From JBDRGX01 sp043817485 [NCBI: bacterium] (GTDB taxonomy: Bacteria; JBDRGX01), in assembly GCA_043817485.1 (NCBI GenBank), contig JBDRGX010000078.1:1-41062 (forward strand): 41,062 nt of DNA, written 5' to 3'. Position numbers and translations under genes: made by a program. Numbering within the stretch: the stretch's first letter is position 1; every line of letters starts with the position of its first letter. Shown here one piece after another: positions 1 through 8,916 of the stretch. The notes under the pieces are model-generated. The model did not search any database, was not told the DNA's origin, and saw nothing but the letters and a program-made list of their open reading frames with translations.

Positions 1-104
1 ATTATGGCGGCGCAGAAGGCTTTGCAGGAATAAATTTAGATAATTATGTTACTTTTCTTGTTTTTGGGGTTATTGCACAGGCTTTTTTCTACAGGCTTTT
101 CTAA
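1..104 (+). pseudogene. Probable fragment of an ABC-2 type transporter permease
   Basis: Frame 3 on the plus strand is open from the window edge to a TAA at 102-104. It reads like the first half of an ABC-2 permease: a Gly-rich stretch (YGGAEGFAGINLDN) and then YVTFLVFGVIAQAFFY, close to the 'NYxxFLxPGxIAQ' segment of DrrB/NodJ-type permeases. Its codons are richer in GC than the flanking gene. It overlaps the 3' end of the minus-strand Wzz-like gene, which itself lacks its usual C-terminal membrane segment, so both genes seem broken at about positions 65-100. Such permeases often export polysaccharide beside SLBB and Wzz genes. The match is by eye over only about 33 residues. Confidence 0.4.
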
Positions 105-950
105 TACAATAATTTCTTCTTTCACTCTTTCTTTTTCAAATACAGAAAGTTCACTTTCTTTTTTAATCATAGTAAATAAAGATTCTTCTAATCTTAAATC
201 TCTAATTAACTTTTCTTCTTGTAATTTAAGATCAGGAGTATTAATTATCCGATTTTTTTCTCTAAATTCATATAAAATATTTTCTACATTTATTAATTTT
301 TTTTCTGATTCTTTTAATTGTTTTTCAATGAAAAATTGATTTTCTCTTGTTTTATAAAAATCTTGTTCTTTAAGAATTATAGATAATTCATTTAATAAAT
401 CATTCACTAAATTCTTCCCAAAATACGGATATTTTGTAACAAAAGATAAAGTAATTAAATTTCTTTTTGAATCAACTTTTATTGAAATTGATTTTTTAAA
501 AATTTCACAAACATTTTCTAATATTTCTTTTTTTGAAAGATTAAAATCTTTTATTTTAAATATTTCTGTTAATGTTTTCAATTTACAATCTTTTTTTTCT
601 AATAAATATTTTTTTTCTAATAATTGAATAATAATTTTTTCACTTCTTAAATTTCTTTCACACAAATATAATTGTACTTCCATTGCTTTAGAAAAAGAAT
701 TTCTTGCTTCATATTGCGAAACACCACTTAAATTTTCTAATCGTTGAATTTGATAAAAATTTGCTAAAGGCATAAAAACTGTTGTAATAGTATAAGAACT
801 ATTTGATATAAAAAAAAATAAAATAAATATAAAAATTGGCAACATAATTATAAATAGATAACAAAGTACTTTTCTTCTTTTTAAAATAATATTTACATAT
901 TTTAGTAAATTTATTTCTTCTTCGTTTATTTTTTCTTTTTCTAATGCCAT
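36..950 (-). CDS. Wzz/chain-length-determinant-type membrane protein, C-terminus missing
   Basis: The 304-aa product has a short cytoplasmic N-terminus, one clear membrane helix at about residues 28-50, and a long charged, coiled-coil periplasmic region. This is the layout of Wzz/polysaccharide co-polymerase proteins, which set polymer length in the inner membrane. The typical 'VLEKPVEK' segment that precedes the second membrane helix is present near residue 282. The reading then changes to polar residues and stops, so the second helix is absent. The ATG overlaps the stop of the SLBB exporter gene by one base (TAATG), which implies translational coupling and a shared job in polysaccharide export. 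The last 20 or so codons run antisense to a probable ABC-2 permease fragment, so the natural C-terminus was probably lost by rearrangement or misassembly. Confidence 0.7.
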   Translation of the reverse strand: MALEKEKINEEEINLLKYVNIILKRRKVLCYLFIIMLPIFIFILFFFISNSSYTITTVFMPLANFYQIQRLENLSGVSQYEARNSFSKAMEVQLYLCERNLRSEKIIIQLLEKKYLLEKKDCKLKTLTEIFKIKDFNLSKKEILENVCEIFKKSISIKVDSKRNLITLSFVTKYPYFGKNLVNDLLNELSIILKEQDFYKTRENQFFIEKQLKESEKKLINVENILYEFREKNRIINTPDLKLQEEKLIRDLRLEESLFTMIKKESELSVFEKERVKEEIIVLEKPVEKSLCNNPKNKKSNIII

Positions 951-2974
951 TATTTTACATCCTTTTCTTTTTTTGATGGAACAATAATTTTACTTCCCAT
1001 ATTAGGTTTTTGAGGAAAAAACCATCGTCTTGCTTTTACAGTTTCTCCATTAGCAAAAACAATTATAATTCTATTTTTATCTGCTTTAACAGTAAATTCA
1101 CCTGTTTTTTTTATATAATAATTTACATCTTTGCCTTTTTTAAATAAGATAGATTGCGGATTCATTACTTCTCCTTCAACTTTAACCACACTTATTTTTC
1201 TAGGAATAAAAATTATATCCTCATCTTCTAAAACTATATTATCTTTTTTTAAATTTTTTTCATTTAACCAAAGAGGAATATCATTTATTTTTTTTCTTGT
1301 AAAAATGATTCCTTCTAAATATGCTGTTTCTTTTAAATTCCCAGCTCTTTTAATAATACTCCAAATCTGTTCTTTATCGTCTTTAAGAGAATATGTTCCA
1401 GGAAAATTTACTTCTCCTGTAATAACAACTTCTCTTTGTTTTTCCCATTCTGGTTTTTTTCTAATATAAATTATATCATAATCTTTAAGCAAAAAATCAT
1501 TATTTTGAGATAGTTTATTATAATCATTCCCTATCTCTACTAATATAATTTCTACTTTTTTATCATTATTTCTTCTAGAAATTTCTGCTTTTAATGTATA
1601 AGCACTGTCTTTTAATCCTCCAGCAAGTACAATTAAATTTTGCAAAGTCATTCCAGAAATTAAAGTATATTGTCCTGTATTTTTAACTTCTCCTTCAATT
1701 TGAACATACTCTGTTTTTTTAAAAGTATGAATGGAATAAATAATTACTTCATCTAATTTTTGTAAAAGATAATTTTCTTTTTCATCATTTTTTAAAGATT
1801 TTTCTAAAGAAAATGGAATAATTTTTTGAGTAAGATCTTCATTAGTTCTAATAATATCTGCTTTTTCCAGATAAGCATCTTTTAATATTCCTCCAGATTT
1901 TTCAATTAAATCTGAAACTTTCATTTTTTCTGTCAATTCATAAACAGATGGTTTTAAAATATATCCTCTTATATTCACTACATTTTTTCTTATTTCTGAT
2001 ATTGGAAAAAAAGAAATTACATCTCCATTAAATAGTTTTTCTTCTAAAAATACATCCAAATCTATATTTATTATTTTTCTTTCTTGATTTAAAAAAATTC
2101 TATCTATTTGTACTATTTTTCTGTCTGCTTCTGGTAATAATCCTCCTGCCATATCAATTAAATTTTTTAAATTTTCTTCTTTTTTTAATTCATAAATAGC
2201 TGGTTTTGTAATTTTTCCTTGAACAGTAACTAATAAAGAAGATAAAGGTACAAATACAGTATCTCCATTTTGCAATCTTTCATCTTCTTTTTTCTCTCCT
2301 TTTAAAAGATAATTATAAAAATCAATTGTTTTAATAATTTCATTATTTCTATAAAGAATAATTTTTCTAAGAGATCCTTTGTCAGAAGGTCCTCCTGCAT
2401 TATATAAAGAATTAAAAACTGTTGCCATAGATTTTAAAGTATATCCACCTGGAGATTTAACATTTCCAATAACAAAAACTTTTATTGATTTAAGTTTCCC
2501 AATAGAAACACCTAAATAAGTAGTACCATTTTTTAATCCCGAATAAACTTGAGAAAATTTTTGAATAAGATATAATTTTAATTTTTCTAAAGTCATTCCT
2601 AATACACAAATTTCTCCAATATTTTGAATTACAATAATTCCTTCTCTATTTACTTTAAAAGTATAATTTAATTCCACTCCTCCCCAAAGATTTACTATAA
2701 TTTCATCATCTGGTCCAATTAAATAATTTAAATCTACGGGACAATTTTCTAATGGTTCAAAAGTAGTAATTGATTCTTTAAAAATATTAAAACCAAAAGG
2801 TAAAATTTTTTCTTTTGAAATATCTTCTTCTATTATTCCTCTTTTCCTTAAAAAATTTTTACTTTCTTTTTCTAAATCTACTTCTGGTGCTCCAAATTTC
2901 TTTTTAATTTCTAAACTCATTAAAGATGAATTAAAAATAAAAACCATAATTAAAATTACTAATTTTTTAATCAT
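950..2974 (-). CDS. SLBB-domain polysaccharide export protein (Wza-like)
   Basis: This is an outer-membrane/periplasmic polysaccharide export protein. I choose the ATG at 2974 over an upstream TTG at 3013 because GAAAGGAAAA lies 7 or so bases before it and it opens directly on a signal peptide (MIKKLVILIMVFIFNSSLMS). A Poly_export domain follows (LIGPDDEIIVNLWGG...), then about six SLBB repeats, each marked by G-x-V/I...P-x-x-Y-x-L...LI...AGG. The canonical Wza has two or three, so this is a long version. There is no lipobox Cys, unlike E. coli Wza, so it is unlikely to be a lipoprotein. The downstream Wzz-like gene overlaps its stop by one base. No glycosyltransferases lie in the window, so the polymer is unknown. 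Confidence 0.88.
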   Translation of the reverse strand: MIKKLVILIMVFIFNSSLMSLEIKKKFGAPEVDLEKESKNFLRKRGIIEEDISKEKILPFGFNIFKESITTFEPLENCPVDLNYLIGPDDEIIVNLWGGVELNYTFKVNREGIIVIQNIGEICVLGMTLEKLKLYLIQKFSQVYSGLKNGTTYLGVSIGKLKSIKVFVIGNVKSPGGYTLKSMATVFNSLYNAGGPSDKGSLRKIILYRNNEIIKTIDFYNYLLKGEKKEDERLQNGDTVFVPLSSLLVTVQGKITKPAIYELKKEENLKNLIDMAGGLLPEADRKIVQIDRIFLNQERKIINIDLDVFLEEKLFNGDVISFFPISEIRKNVVNIRGYILKPSVYELTEKMKVSDLIEKSGGILKDAYLEKADIIRTNEDLTQKIIPFSLEKSLKNDEKENYLLQKLDEVIIYSIHTFKKTEYVQIEGEVKNTGQYTLISGMTLQNLIVLAGGLKDSAYTLKAEISRRNNDKKVEIILVEIGNDYNKLSQNNDFLLKDYDIIYIRKKPEWEKQREVVITGEVNFPGTYSLKDDKEQIWSIIKRAGNLKETAYLEGIIFTRKKINDIPLWLNEKNLKKDNIVLEDEDIIFIPRKISVVKVEGEVMNPQSILFKKGKDVNYYIKKTGEFTVKADKNRIIIVFANGETVKARRWFFPQKPNMGSKIIVPSKKEKDVK

Positions 2975-3170
2975 TACTTTTCCTTTCACTATTATAATAA
3001 TATTATTTTTCAAATGACATTTTCCACTTTTTAAATCGAGGAATATCGGCTCAACAATGTATTTATATTATTTAATTGATGCCAAATTCATCTCCCACAT
3101 TAAAGAAGGAAATGAATTAACACAATCTAATAAAAATAATTTAATTAAAAATTTTGTTTTTAGCAAATTT

Positions 3171-4355
3171 TTATTTTGAAGAATAATCGGTTCTATCTAC
3201 CATTGGACTTGTAGATAGGGAATACATTACAATATTTATTCCTAATTTAATACAAAGTTCTCTTACAGCATAAGAAGAATGTGGATGATTACCACTAGTT
3301 TCCATTAACCATCTACCAACAAGATCCATTGGAGTTAAAATCATTACCAATCGATTATTTATTTCTACACCAGTACAACGATAATCTTCTGGATTATATT
3401 CTTTAAAAGTTTGATCTGATGTTTGAGAATATGAAGGTAAAGAAGTAAATACATAAAAAGATTGAAAAACTTTATGACCAGCTGGAATCTTTTTTAAAGG
3501 ATATTCTGGAAAAAATTCTTTAGCAAAACCTTCAGCACTTTTTTGAAATGGAGAAGTATTTACAGGCCCCATACAATCATTAAACATTGCAAAACCACCC
3601 ATACCACCCATTTCTTTAGGTAAAAGATATTTTTTTAATCGTTCTTTTTCTTTATTAGTTAAACTAATACTTACATGTCCATAAAAAAGAATAAAAGGAA
3701 TTGTTTCTAATTCATCATCTAATAAATCAACTGCATTTCCTTCTATAGTACATCTTACTCCTGTTCTTTTATTCATTTCTTTAATCAATTCTGCCACTTT
3801 TATTGGAACAACATTATATACTGGACGGCTATTCCCATAATATGGATCTATCATTGTTGATGTCCATTTAACAACTGAAGATTTAAAAAATCCTTTAATT
3901 CCTTCTGGTGTAGAAATTATTTTAGCTTTTACTTTAGTAACTCCAAAATCTATATCTCCTTGTCCAATAGAAACTCCTTTTCCCATTTTTTCATATCTTT
4001 TTTCTTCTGTAGTTGAAATTTCCACTGCTTCTTTTATTTTTATTTGTGATTTCATAGAAGTAGTCCCTACCATTCCCTTGTTTTTAATATCTATTATATT
4101 TAATTCTGTTTTTACTTCTGGTTGCTGAATATCTTCTATTACTACCTTTTCTCTTTCTTCATATTTTGTTTCTGGAACTATTGCTCTTTCTTCATCATAT
4201 TTATTTACTACTTCAACTGGCAATATATCAACTTCTTCAAATTTAGGTAAAGAAGGAGGTAATTTAGATACAAAACACAATAAAAATATATGAAACAATA
4301 AAGATATAATTAAAGCTTTATTTTTTATTTTATTTAATTCTGTTCTTCGAGACAT
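3171..4355 (-). CDS. TonB-like anchored protein with DUF4159 domain
   Basis: The 394-aa protein begins like TonB: a short basic N-terminus, one membrane helix at about residues 13-30 (ALIISLLFHIFLLCFVS), then an acidic/Pro linker with VVIEDIQQPEV. In place of a TonB C-terminal domain, residues 190 or so to 385 look like DUF4159. Visible features are a FILFYGH strand, a GGFAMFNDCMGP motif (compare 'GGFLxVDD' in the family), a PAGHKVFQSFY segment and a C-terminal 'SYAVRELCIKLGINIVMY' helix-strand. The function of DUF4159 is not established. Its place next to ExbB, two ExbD, an outer-membrane barrel and a TPR protein suggests that it carries motor force into the periplasm, as TonB does, but that is inference. 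Confidence 0.72.
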   Translation of the reverse strand: MSRRTELNKIKNKALIISLLFHIFLLCFVSKLPPSLPKFEEVDILPVEVVNKYDEERAIVPETKYEEREKVVIEDIQQPEVKTELNIIDIKNKGMVGTTSMKSQIKIKEAVEISTTEEKRYEKMGKGVSIGQGDIDFGVTKVKAKIISTPEGIKGFFKSSVVKWTSTMIDPYYGNSRPVYNVVPIKVAELIKEMNKRTGVRCTIEGNAVDLLDDELETIPFILFYGHVSISLTNKEKERLKKYLLPKEMGGMGGFAMFNDCMGPVNTSPFQKSAEGFAKEFFPEYPLKKIPAGHKVFQSFYVFTSLPSYSQTSDQTFKEYNPEDYRCTGVEINNRLVMILTPMDLVGRWLMETSGNHPHSSYAVRELCIKLGINIVMYSLSTSPMVDRTDYSSK

Positions 4356-4439
4356 ACAAATCTCCTTTTCACAACATAATAGAATTCAACAAAATGAAAT
4401 TTTTTCTTACTATCCAATTTTATTATTCCACATCAAATC

Positions 4440-4734
4440 TATATATAACGACTTAAGTTAATTGGCATAAAAACTTAACTTTATCCATAAATACATTTGT
4501 TTGCATAAATTTTAATCCCTGTATCCCTGTACCTTTTCTCTTACATTTCGATATATATACCTTCTACAACAATGTCACCCCTTCGGGGTTTAATTGGTAA
4601 TTATTTAATAATTGCTATAATAATATCAGCCCTTCAGGCTTTAATATATATAACGACTTAACTTTATCCATAAATACATCTACTTGCATATTTTTTTTGA
4701 ATTGTTCGTTAACTATTTTTTGCCGTTATATATA
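4440..4734. repeat. 295-bp interspersed repeat, copy 1 (MITE-like)
   Basis: The element starts TATATATAACG and ends CGTTATATATA, an 11-bp perfect terminal inverted repeat. It holds two small hairpins, ACCCCTTCGGGGT (4577-4589) and AGCCCTTCAGGCT (4628-4640), and an internal duplication of AACTTTATCCATAAATACAT. A near-identical copy of the same length lies at 8507-8801 in the same orientation, and the two flank the TPR gene. It has no open frame of note, so it fits a non-autonomous miniature element. The rest of the 4356-4795 gap shows nothing I recognise. Confidence 0.85.
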
Positions 4735-4795
4735 AAATAATTTAAAAATTGTAGATTAATCCCAATTATTTATCACTTTTATATTTTACATAAAT

Positions 4796-7700
4796 TTAAA
4801 ATTGCTGTTCAATGCTTATTTTCTTTGCTTTCTTTTTAATAGTTTCTAATAAACGACTTACTAAATCCTTTTTTATTTTTATTTCTTCTTTTTCTATTTT
4901 ACAAAACAAATCTTGATATATTTTTAAAGCTTTTTTGTTTTGATCCATATTTTCCCAACAACTTGCAATATAAAGATAAGCATTTATACTTGTTAAAGTA
5001 TTTGGATATTTTTCAATTACTTTTTGATACGCTTTTATTGTTTGTTCAAAATAAATTCCAGCATCTTTTTCATAAGTTTTAGTTACAGTAAGTTTATACA
5101 ACTTATTTGCTTTTTCTATTTCTTTTAAAGCTAATGCTTCTATACAATCATTTATTGATTCTTTTGCTTTTTCTACTTCTTTTGTTTTATTATATTTACT
5201 AATTACTTTATTATATTCTTGAATAGCAAGTTCATATTCTTTGTTATTAAAAAATAAATTTCCTTTTTTTAATTGAATTCTTGGAGCATCAAGATGTGAA
5301 GGAAAATGTAATAAAATTTTATCATAAGTTTTTACTGCTTCTATTATATTATTTTGTTTTTCATAACATTCAGCAATAGTTTCTAAACTATTAAAAACAT
5401 ACTTACTTTGAGGAAATAAATTAATAAATTGTTCATAAGATTTTTTTGCTTCTTCAAATTTCATTTGATTCCAATAAGATTCTGATAAAAAAAATCTTGC
5501 ATTTTCTAAAATTTCTTTTTCTTTGCTATATTTTTCTATTATTGATTGAAAAACAGGAATAGATTTTTCATAATCTCCATAATTATAAAATGCTTGACCA
5601 ATACTAAAATAAGCACAAGCTTTTAATTTTTCTTTTACATCTGGATTATCTATCACTTTTTTAAAATACTGAACAGCTTCATTAATATTTCGTTTCTTTA
5701 AAAACACAGAACCAATTTTATAAGTTGATTGAGAAGCATAATTTTTAACTTTAGAAAGTGAATTATAAATTTCTAAAGCTTTAGATTCATATTCTACATC
5801 TTTATCTGTAATTAAATTTCTGTAACACTCTGCTAATCCATATTTTGCATCATTTATTAAATCACTTCGAGAAAAATTATTTATTACTTCCTGATATTTT
5901 TTAATAGATACATCATATTTTTCTTGTTTTCTTAAAACATTAGCCAAAGATAAAATAATACGAGCTTTTATATTATATTTTTGAGATAGTGTTAAAGATT
6001 CATTAAAACTTTTTTCAGATTGTTGTAAAAGATTTTTATCTTCTTCTAAATTTCCTTTTTGCATTAAAAGCACGGCTTTTGCTTCACCTTCTGCTTGCAA
6101 AATTAATTTATTTATTTTTTCAATATCATTTAATTTTTGTTTTTGATAACATAAAGATAAATTATAAACAGATGGAAAAATAATATCAGAATTAGGATAT
6201 TTATAAATAATTTTTTCAAAATATTTTTCTGCATCTTGAAAATCATTTTCTATAAAATAACATTGTCCTATTTGATAAAAAATTTTATCACCAATTTCAT
6301 TACTTGCTATTTCATTTTCTAAACATAATTCATATTCTTTTTTTGCATCTTTATAATTTTTTTGATTATAATACAAAAAACCTTTTTTATATCTTACTCT
6401 AACTTTTGTTTTATCTCCTAATTCCTTTCTTGTTAAAATCTCATCACATTTTTTTAAAGCATCTTCTATTTTACCAGTTTTTTCTAAAAGATTTATAATT
6501 TGAAGTTCTGCTTGTCCAACTAATTCTCCTTCAGTTATTTCTTGAAAACATTTAAAAGCTTTATCTAATTGATTTGCAACATCATAAACTAAACCTAAAT
6601 TAAATTTTGCTTTTACTTTAACTTCATCATCTAAATTTTGTTGAGATAATATTTGAGTATAAAGAGAAATTGCTTCTTCTAATTTTCCTAATTCTTTTAA
6701 TACTAATCCAATATAAATTTGAGCGTCATATACATATCTTGTATCTTTATAATTTTCAAGTATTTTATTAAATTCTATTTTTGCTTGATCATATTCTTCT
6801 TTAAAATAATATATTTCTCCTATGTCTAATTGAGCTAATGCTTTAATTTCATTTTCTACATCACTTTCAATAATTTTTTTATCTTCATTAATAGCTAAAT
6901 TAATATCAATTTCTCTATAAATTTCACTTAATTTTATTTTTGCAAATTTATAAAAATTACTTTCTTTAGATATTTTCTTTAAATTATCCAAAGCTTTTTT
7001 AATATTATTTCTATCTTGAGTAATTAATTCAAAATAAACTAAACCTAATTTATAATAAACATTATCTATAATATAAGATTTGGGATATTTTGAGACAACT
7101 TCTTCTAAACTTGTAATAGATTTTTGAAGTTCTCCTTGTGTATAATAAATTTTTGCTTCTAAATAAATTACTTCATCTAAAATAAAAGTTTCAGAATATT
7201 TTTTTCTTATTTCACTAAGAAAATTTTTAGCCATTTCCAAATCATTTTTTTCAAAATAACATTTGCTTAAACCAATTAGTACTTTATCTGTTAAATCAGG
7301 ATCTTTTTCATAATCAAATTTTCCAGATATTTTGATTTGTTGTCCCTTATATAACTCATTATATTTCTTAATTGCTAATTCAAAATTTTCTAAAGTATAA
7401 TAACTATCAGCTAAAATCAATTTTGCATCATCTGCATATCTATGATTAGAATAATCTGGATTAATTTCAAAATATTTATAATTTGCTACGATAGAATTAT
7501 AATCTTTTAAATTAAACATACATTGAAACATTCTATATCGTGCTTCTGGAGATAAATCTGGATCATTAGGATATACCTTTTCTAATGTAATAAAACCATC
7601 TAATGCTTCTTTAAATTGACCCATTTTATAATAAGACCAAGCAATTCCATAATAAGCTAACTTTTCAGCTCTTGTATTTGGAAATCTTTTAATTACAATT

Positions 7701-8428
7701 TGATATTGTTCAATAGCTTTTTTATGCTCATTTTGACGCATATAAGCTTCTCCAATCTGAAATTGAGCATTACTTTGAAGTTCACTATCATTAGAATGTT
7801 GTATTAAATCTTTATAAATAGCTTCTGCTTTATCATATTCTTTTAATTCTCTATAACAAGCAGCCATTTTTTCTTTTACTTTATGCTCTAAATTAGAATC
7901 ATATTTTTCTGCAATAATCCATTTATGCTTATAAGATAAAACTTCTTTATATAAAACTAATGCTTTTTTTATTTCTTCAATATTAATTATTTCTTGTTGT
8001 TCTTTTAATTTTGCTTTATAATTATCTATTTTTTTATTCAATTTATTTTTTAAATCAAAATCTATTTCTTTTCCATAAATTGGAACTAATTTCTTATAGA
8101 TTTCAAATATATTTTTCAAAGAAGTATAATATATTTTTTTATCTTTATTTTTTTCTTTTAAAATTTCATATTCTTTTATTTTTTTTATTAATTTTTTCTC
8201 CATTTTCTCTTCAACAATTACTTTATTTTTTTCTTTTCTATTTAATTCAAAATATTGTTTTATAAAAGACTGTAAATCTGTATATTGTTCTATTGATGCA
8301 TTGTATTCCGAATGTTCAAATAAACTAGCAGCTTTTTCAGTTTTATATTTCAAATCAAAATGATTAGGAATATTATAAGATAAAAAAGAACTTACAGCAC
8401 AAATAACTAACCATATTTTAATAAACAT
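4796..8428 (-). CDS. Giant periplasmic TPR-repeat protein (1210 aa)
   Basis: The product has an N-terminal signal or anchor segment (MFIKIWLVICAVSSFLSY), an acidic/basic coiled-coil region to about residue 150, and then tetratricopeptide repeats almost to the C-terminus. Units of about 34-38 residues recur, such as 'YDKAEAIYKDLIQH' and 'HKKAIEQYQIVIKRFPN', with A-Y/F-Y-x-IG in the first helix and YP/FP-N/K at the turn. I estimate more than 20 units. No catalytic domain is visible. AAAGGGG before the ATG is a good ribosome site. It lies between the outer-membrane barrel gene and the TonB/DUF4159 gene, so it is probably a periplasmic scaffold that links membrane partners, as BamD/YbgF-type or GltE-type TPR proteins do. 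Both flanks carry copies of a 295-bp repeat. Confidence 0.88.
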   Translation of the reverse strand: MFIKIWLVICAVSSFLSYNIPNHFDLKYKTEKAASLFEHSEYNASIEQYTDLQSFIKQYFELNRKEKNKVIVEEKMEKKLIKKIKEYEILKEKNKDKKIYYTSLKNIFEIYKKLVPIYGKEIDFDLKNKLNKKIDNYKAKLKEQQEIINIEEIKKALVLYKEVLSYKHKWIIAEKYDSNLEHKVKEKMAACYRELKEYDKAEAIYKDLIQHSNDSELQSNAQFQIGEAYMRQNEHKKAIEQYQIVIKRFPNTRAEKLAYYGIAWSYYKMGQFKEALDGFITLEKVYPNDPDLSPEARYRMFQCMFNLKDYNSIVANYKYFEINPDYSNHRYADDAKLILADSYYTLENFELAIKKYNELYKGQQIKISGKFDYEKDPDLTDKVLIGLSKCYFEKNDLEMAKNFLSEIRKKYSETFILDEVIYLEAKIYYTQGELQKSITSLEEVVSKYPKSYIIDNVYYKLGLVYFELITQDRNNIKKALDNLKKISKESNFYKFAKIKLSEIYREIDINLAINEDKKIIESDVENEIKALAQLDIGEIYYFKEEYDQAKIEFNKILENYKDTRYVYDAQIYIGLVLKELGKLEEAISLYTQILSQQNLDDEVKVKAKFNLGLVYDVANQLDKAFKCFQEITEGELVGQAELQIINLLEKTGKIEDALKKCDEILTRKELGDKTKVRVRYKKGFLYYNQKNYKDAKKEYELCLENEIASNEIGDKIFYQIGQCYFIENDFQDAEKYFEKIIYKYPNSDIIFPSVYNLSLCYQKQKLNDIEKINKLILQAEGEAKAVLLMQKGNLEEDKNLLQQSEKSFNESLTLSQKYNIKARIILSLANVLRKQEKYDVSIKKYQEVINNFSRSDLINDAKYGLAECYRNLITDKDVEYESKALEIYNSLSKVKNYASQSTYKIGSVFLKKRNINEAVQYFKKVIDNPDVKEKLKACAYFSIGQAFYNYGDYEKSIPVFQSIIEKYSKEKEILENARFFLSESYWNQMKFEEAKKSYEQFINLFPQSKYVFNSLETIAECYEKQNNIIEAVKTYDKILLHFPSHLDAPRIQLKKGNLFFNNKEYELAIQEYNKVISKYNKTKEVEKAKESINDCIEALALKEIEKANKLYKLTVTKTYEKDAGIYFEQTIKAYQKVIEKYPNTLTSINAYLYIASCWENMDQNKKALKIYQDLFCKIEKEEIKIKKDLVSRLLETIKKKAKKISIEQQF

Positions 8429-8506
8429 AATTATAACCCCTTTAACGCTTGCAAAATAAAAAACTTTTTTTTATATAGAAACTTCTTTAAAAAAAATTAC
8501 AATAAA

Positions 8507-8801
8507 TATATATAACGACTTAAGTTAATTGGCATAAAAACTTAATTTTATCCATAAATACATTTGTTTGCATAAATTTAATCCCTTATCCCATGTACCT
8601 TTTCTCTTACATTTAGTTATATATACCTTCTACAACATTGTCACCCCTTCGGGGTTTAATTGGTAATTATTTAATAATTGCTATAATAATATCAGCCCTT
8701 CAGGCTTTAATATATATAAAAACTTAACTTTATCCATAAATACATCTACTTGCATAATTTTTTTTGAATTGTTCGTTAACTATTTTTTGCCGTTATATAT
8801 A
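8507..8801. repeat. 295-bp interspersed repeat, copy 2 (MITE-like)
   Basis: Second copy of the element at 4440-4734, same length and orientation. It carries the same ends (TATATATAACG...CGTTATATATA), the same two CCCTTC-loop hairpins and only scattered differences. The largest are in the 'AATCCC...TGTACC' stretch and an AACGACTT to AAAAACTT change in the inner repeat. It occupies most of the 8429-8916 gap. The remaining 8802-8916 is AT-rich and I see nothing in it. Confidence 0.85.
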
Positions 8802-8916
8802 AGACAAAATAATCTTCATCTGAAATTACTTTTCAAAAAAACTACTTACCAATATTTGCTTATTTTCACTACATTTCATTATTTGTATAAAATTTAAAGT
8901 ACAAAAATTTTATAAA

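Noticed and set aside
4577-4640. CCCCTTCGGGG and AGCCCTTCAGGCT hairpins as rho-independent terminators of the TPR operon
   Set aside because: Neither is followed by a T-run on the minus strand, and both are internal parts of a dispersed 295-bp repeat.
8011-8265. Plus-strand open frame in the TPR gene, Leu/Phe/Tyr-rich and membrane-like
   Set aside because: It is a shadow of the Lys-rich N-terminal coiled coil of the TPR protein.
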